NCBI RefSeq assembly: GCF_018278905.1
Contig: NZ_CP046600.1
Location: forward strand, 3,782,001 to 3,846,000
Source: Mycobacterium spongiae
GTDB taxonomy: Bacteria > Actinomycetota > Actinomycetes > Mycobacteriales > Mycobacteriaceae
Reading direction: 5' to 3'
DNA: 64,000 nt
Made by a program: the position numbers and the translations under genes. Positions 51,822 to 61,023 of the stretch are shown piece after piece. Positions within the stretch are counted from its first letter, which is position 1; each line of letters starts with the position of its first letter. The notes beneath the pieces were generated by a model, which did no database searches, was not told the DNA's origin, and saw only the letters and a program-made list of their open reading frames with translations.

Positions 51822-52213
51822 GCGACGCCGCGAACATCGACCTGGTCCGGAGAACGTACGCCGCGTTCAGCCGCGGTGATCTATCCGAGTTGGCGCGATG
51901 CTTTGCCCCCGATGTGGAGCACATCGCCCCGGGCAAGCACGCTCTGGCCGGAGTGCTCCGCGGCCGAGACCAGGTATTGGCCCGCCTGAGCGCCACCAAA
52001 GCGGCCTGCGATGACACCCTGACGGTCACACTCGAAGAAGCCTTCACCAACGCGGACGGCCAGGTCATCGCCGTGGACCGGTCAGCGGCCAGCCGGAACG
52101 GCAAGGTCCTCGACGAACGCGTGGCGATCCTGTTTACCATCGCCGACGGTCGTGTCACCCGCTTCAGTGAGTTCTTTGCCAACCCATCGGTACTGGAAGA
52201 TTTCTGGGCATGA
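51818..52213 (+). CDS. NTF2/SnoaL-like protein (131 aa)
   Basis: ATG 51818 overlaps the ACP stop (ATGA). A longer in-frame start at 51770 lies inside the ACP gene and is rejected. The sequence has the alpha+beta cone pattern: IDLVRRTYAAFSRGDLSELA, CFAPDVEHIAPGKHAL, LRGRDQVLARLSATK, AILFTIADGRVTRFSEFFAN. Family members include polyketide cyclases and ketosteroid isomerases, but no catalytic residue set can be assigned. It matches Rv0034 in length (131) and position. It may act on the aminoketone or on ACP-bound acyl groups. Confidence 0.82.
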   Translation: MSDAANIDLVRRTYAAFSRGDLSELARCFAPDVEHIAPGKHALAGVLRGRDQVLARLSATKAACDDTLTVTLEEAFTNADGQVIAVDRSAASRNGKVLDERVAILFTIADGRVTRFSEFFANPSVLEDFWA

Positions 52214-53841
52214 CCGCGGCCTTGCTCTCACCAGCGGCCGCGTGGCAGCAGATAGCGGGATGCACGGACCGCACGCTGACGATCGCCGGCGAGGACACCC
52301 AGGTCCTCAGCTACCACGAGCTCATCGCGCGAGCTGCGGCGCGCGTCCCAGCGCTTCGCCATCGTGGCGTCGAGCGCGGCGAACCCGTACTGATCACCGT
52401 CCGCACCGATGTGGAATTCCTGTCCTGTTTCTTCGGACTGATGCTTCACGGCGCTGTACCGGTACCCATCCCCGCACGCGAGGCGCTCAAGACCAGCGAG
52501 CAATTCCTCAGCCGGCTCACGCCGCTGCTCAGCCACCATCGGATGCTGATCTGTCGCCCAGCCGAACAAGACGAAGTCCATACCACCACCACCGGGTGCC
52601 AGATCAGCACATTTTCCTCCCTGGCCGAAGCTCGCGACGAGGAGTTTGGCCGCGCCGCGGCCCGACAACTCGCCCGCACCGGCACCGCCGACTGGCCGCA
52701 GTGCACCCTCGACGATGACGCCTACGTCCAGTACACCTCGGGGAGCACCGCCGCACCGCGCGGAGTGGTCGTCACCTATCGCAACCTGCTGTCCAATATG
52801 GACGCGATGGCCCGAGGCATGGAATTGCAGCCCGATGATGTCATGGCGAGCTGGCTACCGCTGCACCACGACATGGGGCTGGTGGCCAGCCTTATGGTTG
52901 CCCTATTCAGCGGAACGAGCGCGATGTTCACCACGCCACACCGGTTCCTGTATGACCCGTTGGGATTCCTGCGACTGCTCACCAGCTGTGGAGCCACGAT
53001 CAATTTCATGCCCAACTTCGCGTTGGAGTGGCTGATCAATGCCCGCAACAGGCACAGTGCCGATCTCACAGGCATCGACCTGCGCGCCATGCGCCGCCTG
53101 TTCATCGCTTCCGAGCCGGTAAACGCCGCGGTTATGCGCAGATTCCTGGCCGGATTCAGCGACCTTGGACTGAAACCCACCGCCCTCTGTTCGGCCTACG
53201 GCCTAGCCGAGTCAACGGCCGCCGTCACGTTGTCGGCCCCCGACACCGGTTTCCGCACGGAATCCTATTCAGGCGCAGAGGTGGTCACCGGCGGTCGTGT
53301 GTTGGACGGCTACGAGGTGAGCATCGACGCACCACCGGGCCAACGGGTCGGAACGATCAAGGTACGCGGCGGCAGCGTTGCGGCCAAAGCCTACGTGGAC
53401 GGCAACAAGGTGGACGCGCTAGACGACGAAGGCTTCCTCGACACCCACGACCTCGGCTTCCTGGAGCATGACGAGTTGGTCATACTCGGCCGCCAAGACG
53501 AGGTGTTCATCATCTATGGGGAGAACAGGTTCCCCTATGACATCGAGTGCATCGTTCGCCGAGAGTCCAAGCAGCACCGGATCAAAGTCGCTTGTTTCGG
53601 GATCGGCGAACGCGTGGTGGTCGTGCTGGAGAGCAAATCGGACATTCCTCTCGACGAGACCGAAGCCGAGAGGCTAAGACTGCAGGTCATCGCCGCGACA
53701 GGGCTCCAGCTGGCCGAGATCATCGTCGTTCAACGTGGCAGCATTCCCACCACCACCAGCGGCAAGATCAAGCGGAAAGCCGTCGCCCAGGCTTATCAAA
53801 CCGGCACATTGGCCCCCGAGTGCACCTACAACTGGACGTAA
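52210..53841 (+). CDS. fadD34: Fatty acyl-AMP ligase (FadD34-like)
   Basis: 543 aa. Adenylate-forming enzyme that would activate a fatty acid with ATP and load it on the neighbouring ACP. P-loop-like YTSGSTAAPRGVVVTYRNL (residues about 175-193), WLPLHHDMGLVASLM, CSAYGLAESTAAVTLS, GRQDEVFIIYGENRFPYDIE, and the C-terminal catalytic Lys in PTTTSGKIKRKA (about K519). The HHDMGL and YGLAE signatures are those of FAAL-type enzymes rather than CoA ligases. ATG 52210 overlaps the preceding stop by four bases. Last gene of the operon, convergent with the MFS gene 74 bp away. Confidence 0.92.
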   Translation: MTAALLSPAAAWQQIAGCTDRTLTIAGEDTQVLSYHELIARAAARVPALRHRGVERGEPVLITVRTDVEFLSCFFGLMLHGAVPVPIPAREALKTSEQFLSRLTPLLSHHRMLICRPAEQDEVHTTTTGCQISTFSSLAEARDEEFGRAAARQLARTGTADWPQCTLDDDAYVQYTSGSTAAPRGVVVTYRNLLSNMDAMARGMELQPDDVMASWLPLHHDMGLVASLMVALFSGTSAMFTTPHRFLYDPLGFLRLLTSCGATINFMPNFALEWLINARNRHSADLTGIDLRAMRRLFIASEPVNAAVMRRFLAGFSDLGLKPTALCSAYGLAESTAAVTLSAPDTGFRTESYSGAEVVTGGRVLDGYEVSIDAPPGQRVGTIKVRGGSVAAKAYVDGNKVDALDDEGFLDTHDLGFLEHDELVILGRQDEVFIIYGENRFPYDIECIVRRESKQHRIKVACFGIGERVVVVLESKSDIPLDETEAERLRLQVIAATGLQLAEIIVVQRGSIPTTTSGKIKRKAVAQAYQTGTLAPECTYNWT

Positions 53842-53915
53842 ACACCTCTTCGGCCGGCGCGAAGTCGACAGGCCCAACCTGCTGGCACCGTGAACAACGG
53901 CACGCGGTCGCCCTA

Positions 53916-55223
53916 CTACAGCGAGTCCTGATCCGAACGCGGGACTGGCGATCGCGTTGGCGGACCCTCGCCGGCGTGGGTTCCCCCCGCGACCACCGCC
54001 CCGGGGGCGGTTTCCGGCATCGCGATCAGGTAGAGGAGGAAACCCGCGCCGGCCAGGGCACCCAGCGACATAAACGCAACGTTGTAACCCGCCTCGACAA
54101 CGACCCAGCCGGAAACGAGATTCGATAGTGCGGCCCCAATGCCCGTCGCCGTAGTGACCGCTCCGAGGCTGATGTTGAAATGGCCGGTTCCGTGCGTGAC
54201 ATCCTGGACGACAAGGGGAAACAGTGCCCCGAAGATTCCAGCGCCAATTCCGTCAAGCAGCTGCACGCCGACAAGCCAAAAGGAGTTATCCGACAGCGTG
54301 TAGAGGAACCCGCGCGCAGTCAAGACAGCAAACGCAACCAGGAAAATCGGCTTTCGGCCCCAGACATCGGCCTTGGTCCCGACCGCGTAAGCCACCGGCA
54401 CCATCACGACCTGCGCCGCGACAATGCAGGACGACATCAACGCCGTACCCTCCTGCTTGTTCTGCAACGCCAGCACCTGGCCAACCAGCGGCAGCATGGC
54501 CGCGTTGGCGAAGTGAAATGCTACGACCGCCGCCGCGAAAATCATCAAGTTCCGGTTCTGCAGCAGCACCGAGATTCGCGACGGTTGCCGATGCGGTTCC
54601 CCTGGTGCGTGGTCCATTCCGCGTGCCACATCATGGTCGATCGCATCGGACGGGATCCGCAACACGGCCACCAGACTCAGCGCCGCCATGCCGGCGAGCA
54701 CCCAAAATACGACGACCGGCCCGAAAAAGTAGGCCAGTCCGCCGGTGGCGGCAGCCGCTGCCGCATTACCCGCGTGGTTGAACGATTCGTTGCGGCCGAT
54801 CCGTTTGGCGAAAAACTGCGGGCCGACGATACCCAATGTGATCGCGGCCAACGCGGGCGCGAAGACCGAACTCGCGATCCCGGTGAGGATCTGCAGCAAC
54901 GAGATCGATTCCAGGTCGGGAAAGAGCGGCATCGCCAACGCGCTCGCGGTGACTATCACCGCACCGGTGCCGACGAGCGCTCGCTTGGCCTTCGTACGAT
55001 CCACGAAAGCGCCCATCGGCGTCTGCGACACGATCGCCGCGATCCCGCCTACCGCCATGACAAATCCAATGGAGGCTTGGTCCCAGTTGCTGGTCACCAG
55101 CAGGTAGATCGACAGGTAGGGACCTAACCCATCGCGAACGTCGGCCAACGAGAAGTTCACCAGGTCCAGGGCGTGGACCACCCGCCGCGGCACCCGGACC
55201 GCGCCGGATGACGTGGTGCTCAC
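53916..55223 (-). CDS. MFS transporter (Rv2456c-like)
   Basis: 435 aa, about 12 hydrophobic segments: FSLADVRDGLGPYLSIYLL, GFVMAVGGIAAIVSQTPMGAFVDRTKAKR (loop 2-3 basic motif), TGIASSVFAPALAAITLGIVG, and the second-half loop GTKADVWGRKPIFLVAF. GTG 55223. Specificity is unknown. In M. tuberculosis the homologue lies directly beside korA. Here the bioF2-like operon separates them. It ends convergently with fadD34-like. Confidence 0.9.
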   Translation of the reverse strand: MSTTSSGAVRVPRRVVHALDLVNFSLADVRDGLGPYLSIYLLVTSNWDQASIGFVMAVGGIAAIVSQTPMGAFVDRTKAKRALVGTGAVIVTASALAMPLFPDLESISLLQILTGIASSVFAPALAAITLGIVGPQFFAKRIGRNESFNHAGNAAAAAATGGLAYFFGPVVVFWVLAGMAALSLVAVLRIPSDAIDHDVARGMDHAPGEPHRQPSRISVLLQNRNLMIFAAAVVAFHFANAAMLPLVGQVLALQNKQEGTALMSSCIVAAQVVMVPVAYAVGTKADVWGRKPIFLVAFAVLTARGFLYTLSDNSFWLVGVQLLDGIGAGIFGALFPLVVQDVTHGTGHFNISLGAVTTATGIGAALSNLVSGWVVVEAGYNVAFMSLGALAGAGFLLYLIAMPETAPGAVVAGGTHAGEGPPTRSPVPRSDQDSL

Positions 55224-55305
55224 GGCGTCACCAGACAGGTTGCCGACACGGCGACGCGCTACGGGTGCTCGAATCGCAACCCAAAGCGGTCGGCATCACC
55301 GCGGG

Positions 55306-56586
55306 TTAGGCGCTCTTGTCTCGGCGCTCCGAGCGCGACGGCTTGCGCGGCACAATCGTCGGCAACACGTTGTCCTGCACGGTCTCCTTGGTGACCACCA
55401 CTTTGGCGACGTCATCGCGACTCGGGATGTCGTACATCACGGGCAGCAGGACTTCTTCCATGATCGCCCGTAGGCCGCGCGCGCCCGTGCCGCGGTGAAT
55501 CGCTTGGTCGGCAATCGCTTCGAGTGCGTCGTCGCTGAACTCCAGCTCGACCCCGTCCATTTCAAATAGCCGGGTGTACTGCTTGACCAGGGCGTTCTTT
55601 GGCTCCGACAGAATCTTGACCAGCGACTCCTTGTCGAGGTTGGTCACCGAGGCAACCACCGGTAGCCGGCCAATGAATTCCGGGATCAAACCGAACTTGA
55701 TGAGATCCTCCGGCATCACTTCGGCGAAGTGGTCGGTGGTGTCGATCTCGGTCTTGGAACGCACCTCGGCGCCGAAGCCCAAGCCCCGCTTGCCGACGCG
55801 CTCGTAGATGATCTTCTCCAACCCGGCGAACGCACCCGCGACGATGAACAACACGTTGGTGGTGTCGATTTGGATGAACTCTTGATGCGGGTGCTTGCGG
55901 CCGCCCTGCGGGGGAACCGAAGCCTGGGTGCCCTCCAGGATTTTCAGCAGCGCCTGCTGAACGCCCTCACCGGAAACATCGCGGGTGATCGACGGGTTCT
56001 CGCTCTTGCGCGCGATCTTGTCGACCTCATCGATGTAGATGATGCCTGTCTCCGCGCGCTTGACGTCGTAGTCAGCGGCCTGGATGAGCTTGAGCAGGAT
56101 GTTCTCGACGTCCTCGCCAACGTAGCCGGCCTCGGTGAGCGCGGTGGCGTCGGCGATGGCAAAGGGCACATTGAGCATCTTGGCCAGCGTCTGGGCCAGG
56201 TAGGTCTTGCCGCACCCGGTAGGCCCGAGCATCAAGATGTTGGACTTGGTCAACTCAACGGGCTCGCACCTGGTGTCGCGGGTCTTCTCGCCCGCCTGGA
56301 TGCGCTTGTAGTGGTTGTAGACCGCGACGGCCAGCGTCCGCTTGGCGGTGTCCTGTCCGATGACGTAGCTCTCCAGGAATTCCCGGATCTCGACCGGTTT
56401 TGGCAGTTCATCAAGTTTCACATCGTCGGCGTCGGCGAGTTCCTCTTCGATGATCTCGTTGCACAGATCGATGCACTCATCGCAGATGTAGACACCGGGA
56501 CCCGCAATGAGTTTCTTCACCTGCTTTTGGCTCTTCCCGCAGAACGAGCACTTCAGCAGGTCACCGCCGTCTCCGATGCGCGCCAT
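55306..56586 (-). CDS. clpX: ClpX, ATPase subunit of the Clp protease
   Basis: 426 aa. Unfolds substrates and feeds ClpP1P2. N-terminal C4 zinc finger KCSFCGKSQ...[12 protein letters not shown]; Walker [18 protein letters not shown]; pore loop [11 protein letters not shown]; Walker [14 protein letters not shown]; ClpP-binding IGF-like loop [13 protein letters not shown]; sensor-2 [17 protein letters not shown] 56586. Its protease partners are encoded at 59682-60916. Confidence 0.97.
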   Translation of the reverse strand: MARIGDGGDLLKCSFCGKSQKQVKKLIAGPGVYICDECIDLCNEIIEEELADADDVKLDELPKPVEIREFLESYVIGQDTAKRTLAVAVYNHYKRIQAGEKTRDTRCEPVELTKSNILMLGPTGCGKTYLAQTLAKMLNVPFAIADATALTEAGYVGEDVENILLKLIQAADYDVKRAETGIIYIDEVDKIARKSENPSITRDVSGEGVQQALLKILEGTQASVPPQGGRKHPHQEFIQIDTTNVLFIVAGAFAGLEKIIYERVGKRGLGFGAEVRSKTEIDTTDHFAEVMPEDLIKFGLIPEFIGRLPVVASVTNLDKESLVKILSEPKNALVKQYTRLFEMDGVELEFSDDALEAIADQAIHRGTGARGLRAIMEEVLLPVMYDIPSRDDVAKVVVTKETVQDNVLPTIVPRKPSRSERRDKSA

Positions 56587-56865
56587 GATGCTTTCGGCCT
56601 ACTTCCTGTTCGCCGTTCGTCGTGGTGTGCCGCATGTCTGCCCCGACGCTACCCGCTCGCTACGGCCTGTCGCGACCGTTAGCGCCGAATAGCGTCCTAG
56701 TTATTTCGGGGCATTCACGCCTCTCGTCTGACTGCAACATATCGTCCGCCGGCCCCCTTCTCCGGTGGAGACGCGCAATCCGTGTCTTTGGCGTGTCGCG
56801 GTCGTTATGCGTCCGAGGCGCGCCAGCTGGCGGACCGATGGCTACCAGGCCCCCAGCGACAACCC

Positions 56866-56877
56866 TACAGTGCTCTT
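56866..56877 (+). promoter_or_regulatory. Probable leaderless promoter of mmuM
   Basis: TACAGT (56866-56871) fits the mycobacterial -10 and is six bases before the GTG start at 56878. No ribosome binding site is present, which agrees with leaderless initiation. Confidence 0.5.
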
Positions 56878-57798
56878 GTGGGATTGGTCAGCGATTCCGT
56901 GCTGATCAGCGATGGCGGTCTGGCAACCGAGCTCGAGGCACGCGGGCACGACCTGTCCGACCCGTTGTGGTCGGCCCGGCTGCTGACCGACGCACCACAC
57001 GAGATCACCGCCGTGCATACCGCGTACTTTCGCGCCGGTGCCACGATCGCCACGACCGCCAGCTACCAGGCTTCGTTCGAGGGCTTCGCTGCACGCGGGA
57101 TTGGTCGCGACGATGCCGCCACGCTGCTACGTCGCAGCGTGGAACTCGCGGTACGTGCCCGCGACATCGCGCGAGAGATGGTCGATTCCCCGGTAGGCGA
57201 TCTGTCGGTGGCCGCCTCGATCGGGCCGTATGGCGCCGCTCTCGCCGATGGGTCCGAATATCGCGGCCGCTACGGACTCAGCAGCGCGGCCTTACAACGG
57301 TGGCACCGACCGCGGTTGGAGGTCCTGGCCGGCGCAGGCGCCGACGTGCTAGCGCTGGAAACCATCCCCGATGTCGACGAAGCCGAAGCCCTCGTGAGCC
57401 TGGTGCACGAACTCGGCGTGCCGGCCTGGCTCAGCTACACGATCGACGGGACCCGGACCCGCGCCGGGCAACCGCTCACCGACGCGTTCGCGGTGGCCGT
57501 GGGGATCCCCGAGATCCTCGCCGTCGGCGTCAACTGCTGCGCGCCCGAGGCCGTGCTGCCGGCCATCTCCCTGGCCCGAATAACCAAACCGGTGATCGTC
57601 TACCCGAACAGCGGCGAGCATTGGGACGACCGGGATCGCCGGTGGGTGGGTCCACGGCTGTTCTCTGGATCGTCCGCGCAGCTTGCCCGGGAGTGGGTCG
57701 CTGCGGGCGCGCGCATCGTCGGCGGATGCTGCCGCGTACGGCCAGCCGATATCGCAGAGATCGGACGAGCACTCGCCACTGCGCCGCCTGAAAGCTGA
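56878..57798 (+). CDS. mmuM: Homocysteine S-methyltransferase
   Basis: 306 aa. Transfers a methyl group, typically from S-methylmethionine, to homocysteine. GTG 56878 (VGLVSDSVLISDGGLATELEARG) is chosen. A frame extending to 56782 adds Arg-rich sequence unlike the family. Motifs: DGGLATELE near residue 11, TASYQASFEGFAARG, GVNCCAPEAVLP (first zinc Cys) and GARIVGGCCRVRP (zinc Cys pair). Orthologous to Rv2458 by order and sequence. Confidence 0.94.
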   Translation: MGLVSDSVLISDGGLATELEARGHDLSDPLWSARLLTDAPHEITAVHTAYFRAGATIATTASYQASFEGFAARGIGRDDAATLLRRSVELAVRARDIAREMVDSPVGDLSVAASIGPYGAALADGSEYRGRYGLSSAALQRWHRPRLEVLAGAGADVLALETIPDVDEAEALVSLVHELGVPAWLSYTIDGTRTRAGQPLTDAFAVAVGIPEILAVGVNCCAPEAVLPAISLARITKPVIVYPNSGEHWDDRDRRWVGPRLFSGSSAQLAREWVAAGARIVGGCCRVRPADIAEIGRALATAPPES

Positions 57799-57967
57799 TA
57801 ATTCGTGGCCCGGCGCGATCGGTACCTGTCCATCATTTCCCGGCGCTTTCCCTGCGCCGCCGCGAGCGCCGGAATCAAAGATCCGGCATCAAGAAAAACC
57901 TGTCCTAAATCGCTCTATTGCCCCGTCGCAGATTTACCTAGGGTTAGCACCTGTGAGAGCAAGACCT

Positions 57968-58015
57968 GAGCTTGGAATTGAGCTCGGAATTGAGTGCGGA
58001 ATTGAGATCGGAGAA
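57968..58015. repeat. 12-bp tandem repeat (4 copies) before the MFS gene
   Basis: Units GAGCTTGGAATT, GAGCTCGGAATT, GAGTGCGGAATT and GAGATCGGAGAA sit back to back from 57968 to 58015, ending eight bases before the ATG at 58024. The last unit carries the presumptive Shine-Dalgarno GGAGAA. Copy-number change would alter the 5' leader length in 12-base steps. Confidence 0.85.
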
Positions 58016-58023
58016 TATCAAAT

Positions 58024-59655
58024 ATGGCTGAGGTCGCCGACAACAAGAACTCGCTACCCCTCACCGACCGCGAAGACCGGGGTGCGACTACCGCGGTACG
58101 CGACGACTCGCGAACCGCCATGACACCGCGCCAACGGCTGACGGTGGTGGCGATGGGGCTCGGGATCTTCATGGTGTTCGTCGATGTCAACATCGTCAAC
58201 GTCGCGCTGCCCAGCATCCAAAAGGTGTTCCACACCGGCGAGCAAGGACTTCAGTGGGCGGTCGCAGGCTACAGCCTGGGGATGGCGGCGATATTGATGA
58301 GCTGCGCCTTGCTGGGCGATCGCTATGGGCGCAGGCGCGGATTCTTCTTCGGAGTCACGCTCTTCGTCGCCAGCTCTGTGGTCTGCGTGCTGCCCGTTAC
58401 CCTCGCAATCTTCACGGCCGCGCGAGTGGTCCAGGGTTTGGGAGCGGCGTTTATCTCAGTGCTGTCGCTTGCTTTACTAAGCCACACTTTTCCCGATCCG
58501 CGCATGAAAGCGCGCGCGATAGCCGACTGGATGGCCATCGGCATGGTTGGTGCGGCGTGTGCCCCCGCTCTGGGCGGGCTGATGGTCGAGACGCTCGGTT
58601 GGCGCAGTGTATTCATGGTGAACGTTCCGCTCGGCGTGATCGTGTGGGTGCTGACGGTGCTCGGTGTCGACGAGTCCCAGGATCCTGAGCCAACCCAACT
58701 CGACTGGGTGGGCCAGCTGACTTTCATACCCGGCATCGCGGTGATCGCATACACCATCATCGAGGCCCCCCGGTTCGAGCGGGAATCCGCCGTGTGGGTG
58801 ATGTCGCTGCTGCTGCTAGCTGCGGTGCTGTTGTGGCTGTTTGTTCGACACGAACGCCGCGCCGCTTTCCCACTTGTCGATCTTCACTTGTTCGCCGAGC
58901 CGACGTATCGATCGGTACTGATCGTCTACTTCGTGGTGATGTCGTGCTTTTTCGGGACTTTGATGGTGATCACCCAGCACTTTCAGAATGTGCGCGACTT
59001 ATCTCCGATGCACGCGGGATTGATGATGCTGCCGGTCCCCGCGGGATTCGGGGTGGCGAGTCTGCTAGCGGGCCGGGCCGTCAATACATGGGGTCCCCGA
59101 CGCCCGGTGTTGGCGTGTCTGGCGGCGATGCTCGTCGGGTTGACGCTATTTGCCACCGCGATGGGCCACGCGCCCGCGGTGGCGCTGCTTGGGCTGACAG
59201 TATTCGGCGCCGGCGCTGGGGGCTGCGCTACGCCACTGTTGCATCTTGGCATGACCAAAGTTGACGATCATCGAGCCGGCATGGCCGCCGGAATGCTCAA
59301 CCTGCAGCGGTCGATGGGCGGAATCTTTGGCGTTGCCCTCCTCGGCACCATCGTGGCCGCATGGCTCACGACCGCGCTGCCAGGCAACATGGCCGACGAA
59401 ATCCCCGATCCCGTCGTCCGCGAAATAGTCGTCGACACGATAGTTGACAGCGCCAATCCGCATGCGCATGCGGCATTCATCGGGCCTCGGCACCGAATAA
59501 CAGCCGCGCAAGAGAGCGAAATTGTGATCGCCGCCGACGAAGATTTCATGCGCGGCATCCGGCTCGCCTTGGCCATCGCGGGGGGGATGCTGGCAGGCGC
59601 ATTCGTCCTCGGTTGGCGGCGGTTCCCCCGCGGCGGCCACGAACTCGCCGCCTAG
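58024..59655 (+). CDS. MFS drug-efflux transporter, DHA2 type (Rv2459-like)
   Basis: 543 aa. DHA2 hallmarks: LGIFMVFVDVNIVNVALPSIQ, LLGDRYGRRRGFFFG, RVVQGLGAAFISVLSLALLSHTFPDPR, GLMVETLGWRSVFMVNVPLG and about 14 hydrophobic segments. A periplasmic-loop segment near the C terminus (ANPHAHAAFIGPRHRITAA) is also present in the paralogue at 40369 (ANPRAHVGGIVPRRHIAHR). ATG 58024 follows the 12-bp tandem repeat. In M. tuberculosis this position is occupied by Rv2459 (508 aa as I recall). Confidence 0.93.
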   Translation: MAEVADNKNSLPLTDREDRGATTAVRDDSRTAMTPRQRLTVVAMGLGIFMVFVDVNIVNVALPSIQKVFHTGEQGLQWAVAGYSLGMAAILMSCALLGDRYGRRRGFFFGVTLFVASSVVCVLPVTLAIFTAARVVQGLGAAFISVLSLALLSHTFPDPRMKARAIADWMAIGMVGAACAPALGGLMVETLGWRSVFMVNVPLGVIVWVLTVLGVDESQDPEPTQLDWVGQLTFIPGIAVIAYTIIEAPRFERESAVWVMSLLLLAAVLLWLFVRHERRAAFPLVDLHLFAEPTYRSVLIVYFVVMSCFFGTLMVITQHFQNVRDLSPMHAGLMMLPVPAGFGVASLLAGRAVNTWGPRRPVLACLAAMLVGLTLFATAMGHAPAVALLGLTVFGAGAGGCATPLLHLGMTKVDDHRAGMAAGMLNLQRSMGGIFGVALLGTIVAAWLTTALPGNMADEIPDPVVREIVVDTIVDSANPHAHAAFIGPRHRITAAQESEIVIAADEDFMRGIRLALAIAGGMLAGAFVLGWRRFPRGGHELAA

Positions 59656-59681
59656 CCCCCACAGGGGTCGCTGCTGGGGCT

Positions 59682-60326
59682 TCAGGCCGGCTGGGCAGAC
59701 AGTTTGCGGTACTCCAGGACGGTGTCGATGATCCCGTAGTCCTTGGCTTCTTCGGCGGTGAGGATCTTGTCGCGGTCGGTGTCCTTGCGGATTACCTCGG
59801 CGTCCTTGCCGGTGTGGCGGGCCAACGTCGACTCCATCAGGGTGCGCATCCGCTCGATCTCGGCGGCCTGGATCTCCAAATCGGAGAACTGGCCCTGGAT
59901 GACGCCCGAGAGCGATGGCTGATGTATCAGCACACGCGCATTGGGCAGCGCCATCCGCTTACCCGGTGTTCCGGCGGCCAGCAACACCGCCGCCGCCGAG
60001 GCGGCCTGTCCCAGGCACACGGTCTGGATGTCGGCCCGCACGTATTGCATGGTGTCGTAGATCGCCATCAGCGAGGTGAACCCGCCACCCGGCGAGTTGA
60101 TGTACATCGTGATGTCGCGGTCGGGGTCTAGCGACTCCAGCACCAGCAGCTGCGCCATGATGTCGTTGGCCGAAGCGTCATCGACCTGGACACCCAAGAA
60201 GATGATGCGCTCCTCGAACAGCTTGTTGTACGGATTGGATTCCTTGACTCCAAAGCTGGAGTGTTCGATGAACGACGGCAGGATGTACCGCGCCTGAGGC
60301 TGGATCTGAGGGTTCTGAGTACTCAC
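59682..60326 (-). CDS. clpP2: ClpP2 protease subunit
   Basis: 214 aa from GTG 60326 ([19 protein letters not shown]). The frame is open to 60407 but upstream sequence lies in clpP1. Ser protease residues: Ser in [15 protein letters not shown], His in [10 protein letters not shown], and a downstream Asp in KDTDRDK region. The GTGA overlaps the clpP1 stop by four bases, so the two subunits are made in step and form the mixed ClpP1P2 barrel used by ClpX. Confidence 0.97.
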   Translation of the reverse strand: MSTQNPQIQPQARYILPSFIEHSSFGVKESNPYNKLFEERIIFLGVQVDDASANDIMAQLLVLESLDPDRDITMYINSPGGGFTSLMAIYDTMQYVRADIQTVCLGQAASAAAVLLAAGTPGKRMALPNARVLIHQPSLSGVIQGQFSDLEIQAAEIERMRTLMESTLARHTGKDAEVIRKDTDRDKILTAEEAKDYGIIDTVLEYRKLSAQPA

Positions 60327-60916
60327 TGCACTTCTCCGTTGACGTGGGCGCGGGTGATGATGTGGTCGACAAAACCGTATTCCAGGGCTTCGGCAGCGGT
60401 GAACCATCGGTCACGATCCGAATCCGCCTCAATGCGCTCGATCGGTTGGCCGGTGAATTCGGCGTTGAGCCGGAACATCTCTTTCTTGATGACCGTGAAC
60501 TGCTCCGCCTGGATGGCGATGTCGGCTGCGCTGCCCGTCACCCCGCCCAGCGGCTGATGCATCAGAATGCGAGCGTGTGGCAGCGCATAGCGCTTGCCTT
60601 TGGTACCCGCCGCCAACAGGAACTCACCCATCGAGGCCGCCATGCCCATCGCGTAGGTGGCGATGTCACAGGGCGCCAGCACCATGGTGTCGTAGATCGC
60701 CATGCCGGCGCTGATCGATCCACCCGGAGAGTTGATGTACAGGGAGATATCCTTGCCGGCGTCTTCGGCGGCAAGCAGCAGAATCTGTGCACACAGCCGG
60801 TTGGCAATCTCGTCATTGACCTCCGAGCCCAGGAATATGATGCGCTCGGAGAGCAAGCGCTCATAGACCGAGTCCGTGAGACTCAAACCCTGCGAGGTCG
60901 AACGCATGTCAGTCAC
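60323..60916 (-). CDS. clpP1: ClpP1 protease subunit
   Basis: 197 aa from GTG 60916 ([21 protein letters not shown]). Catalytic Ser in [15 protein letters not shown], His in [12 protein letters not shown], Asp in ADSDRDRWF. It lies upstream of clpP2 and downstream of tig, all on the minus strand, the standard tig-clpP1-clpP2 order. Confidence 0.97.
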   Translation of the reverse strand: MTDMRSTSQGLSLTDSVYERLLSERIIFLGSEVNDEIANRLCAQILLLAAEDAGKDISLYINSPGGSISAGMAIYDTMVLAPCDIATYAMGMAASMGEFLLAAGTKGKRYALPHARILMHQPLGGVTGSAADIAIQAEQFTVIKKEMFRLNAEFTGQPIERIEADSDRDRWFTAAEALEYGFVDHIITRAHVNGEVQ

Positions 60917-61023
60917 GACTGGGTTACCTGCTTTCTCGAGTTTCCATATCCACCGACACTAGCCAAACGCCCGGGCTGTTTCGCGGTCGCGGACCGCTGA
61001 AATCGCCGCGTTCGCTCACAGCG

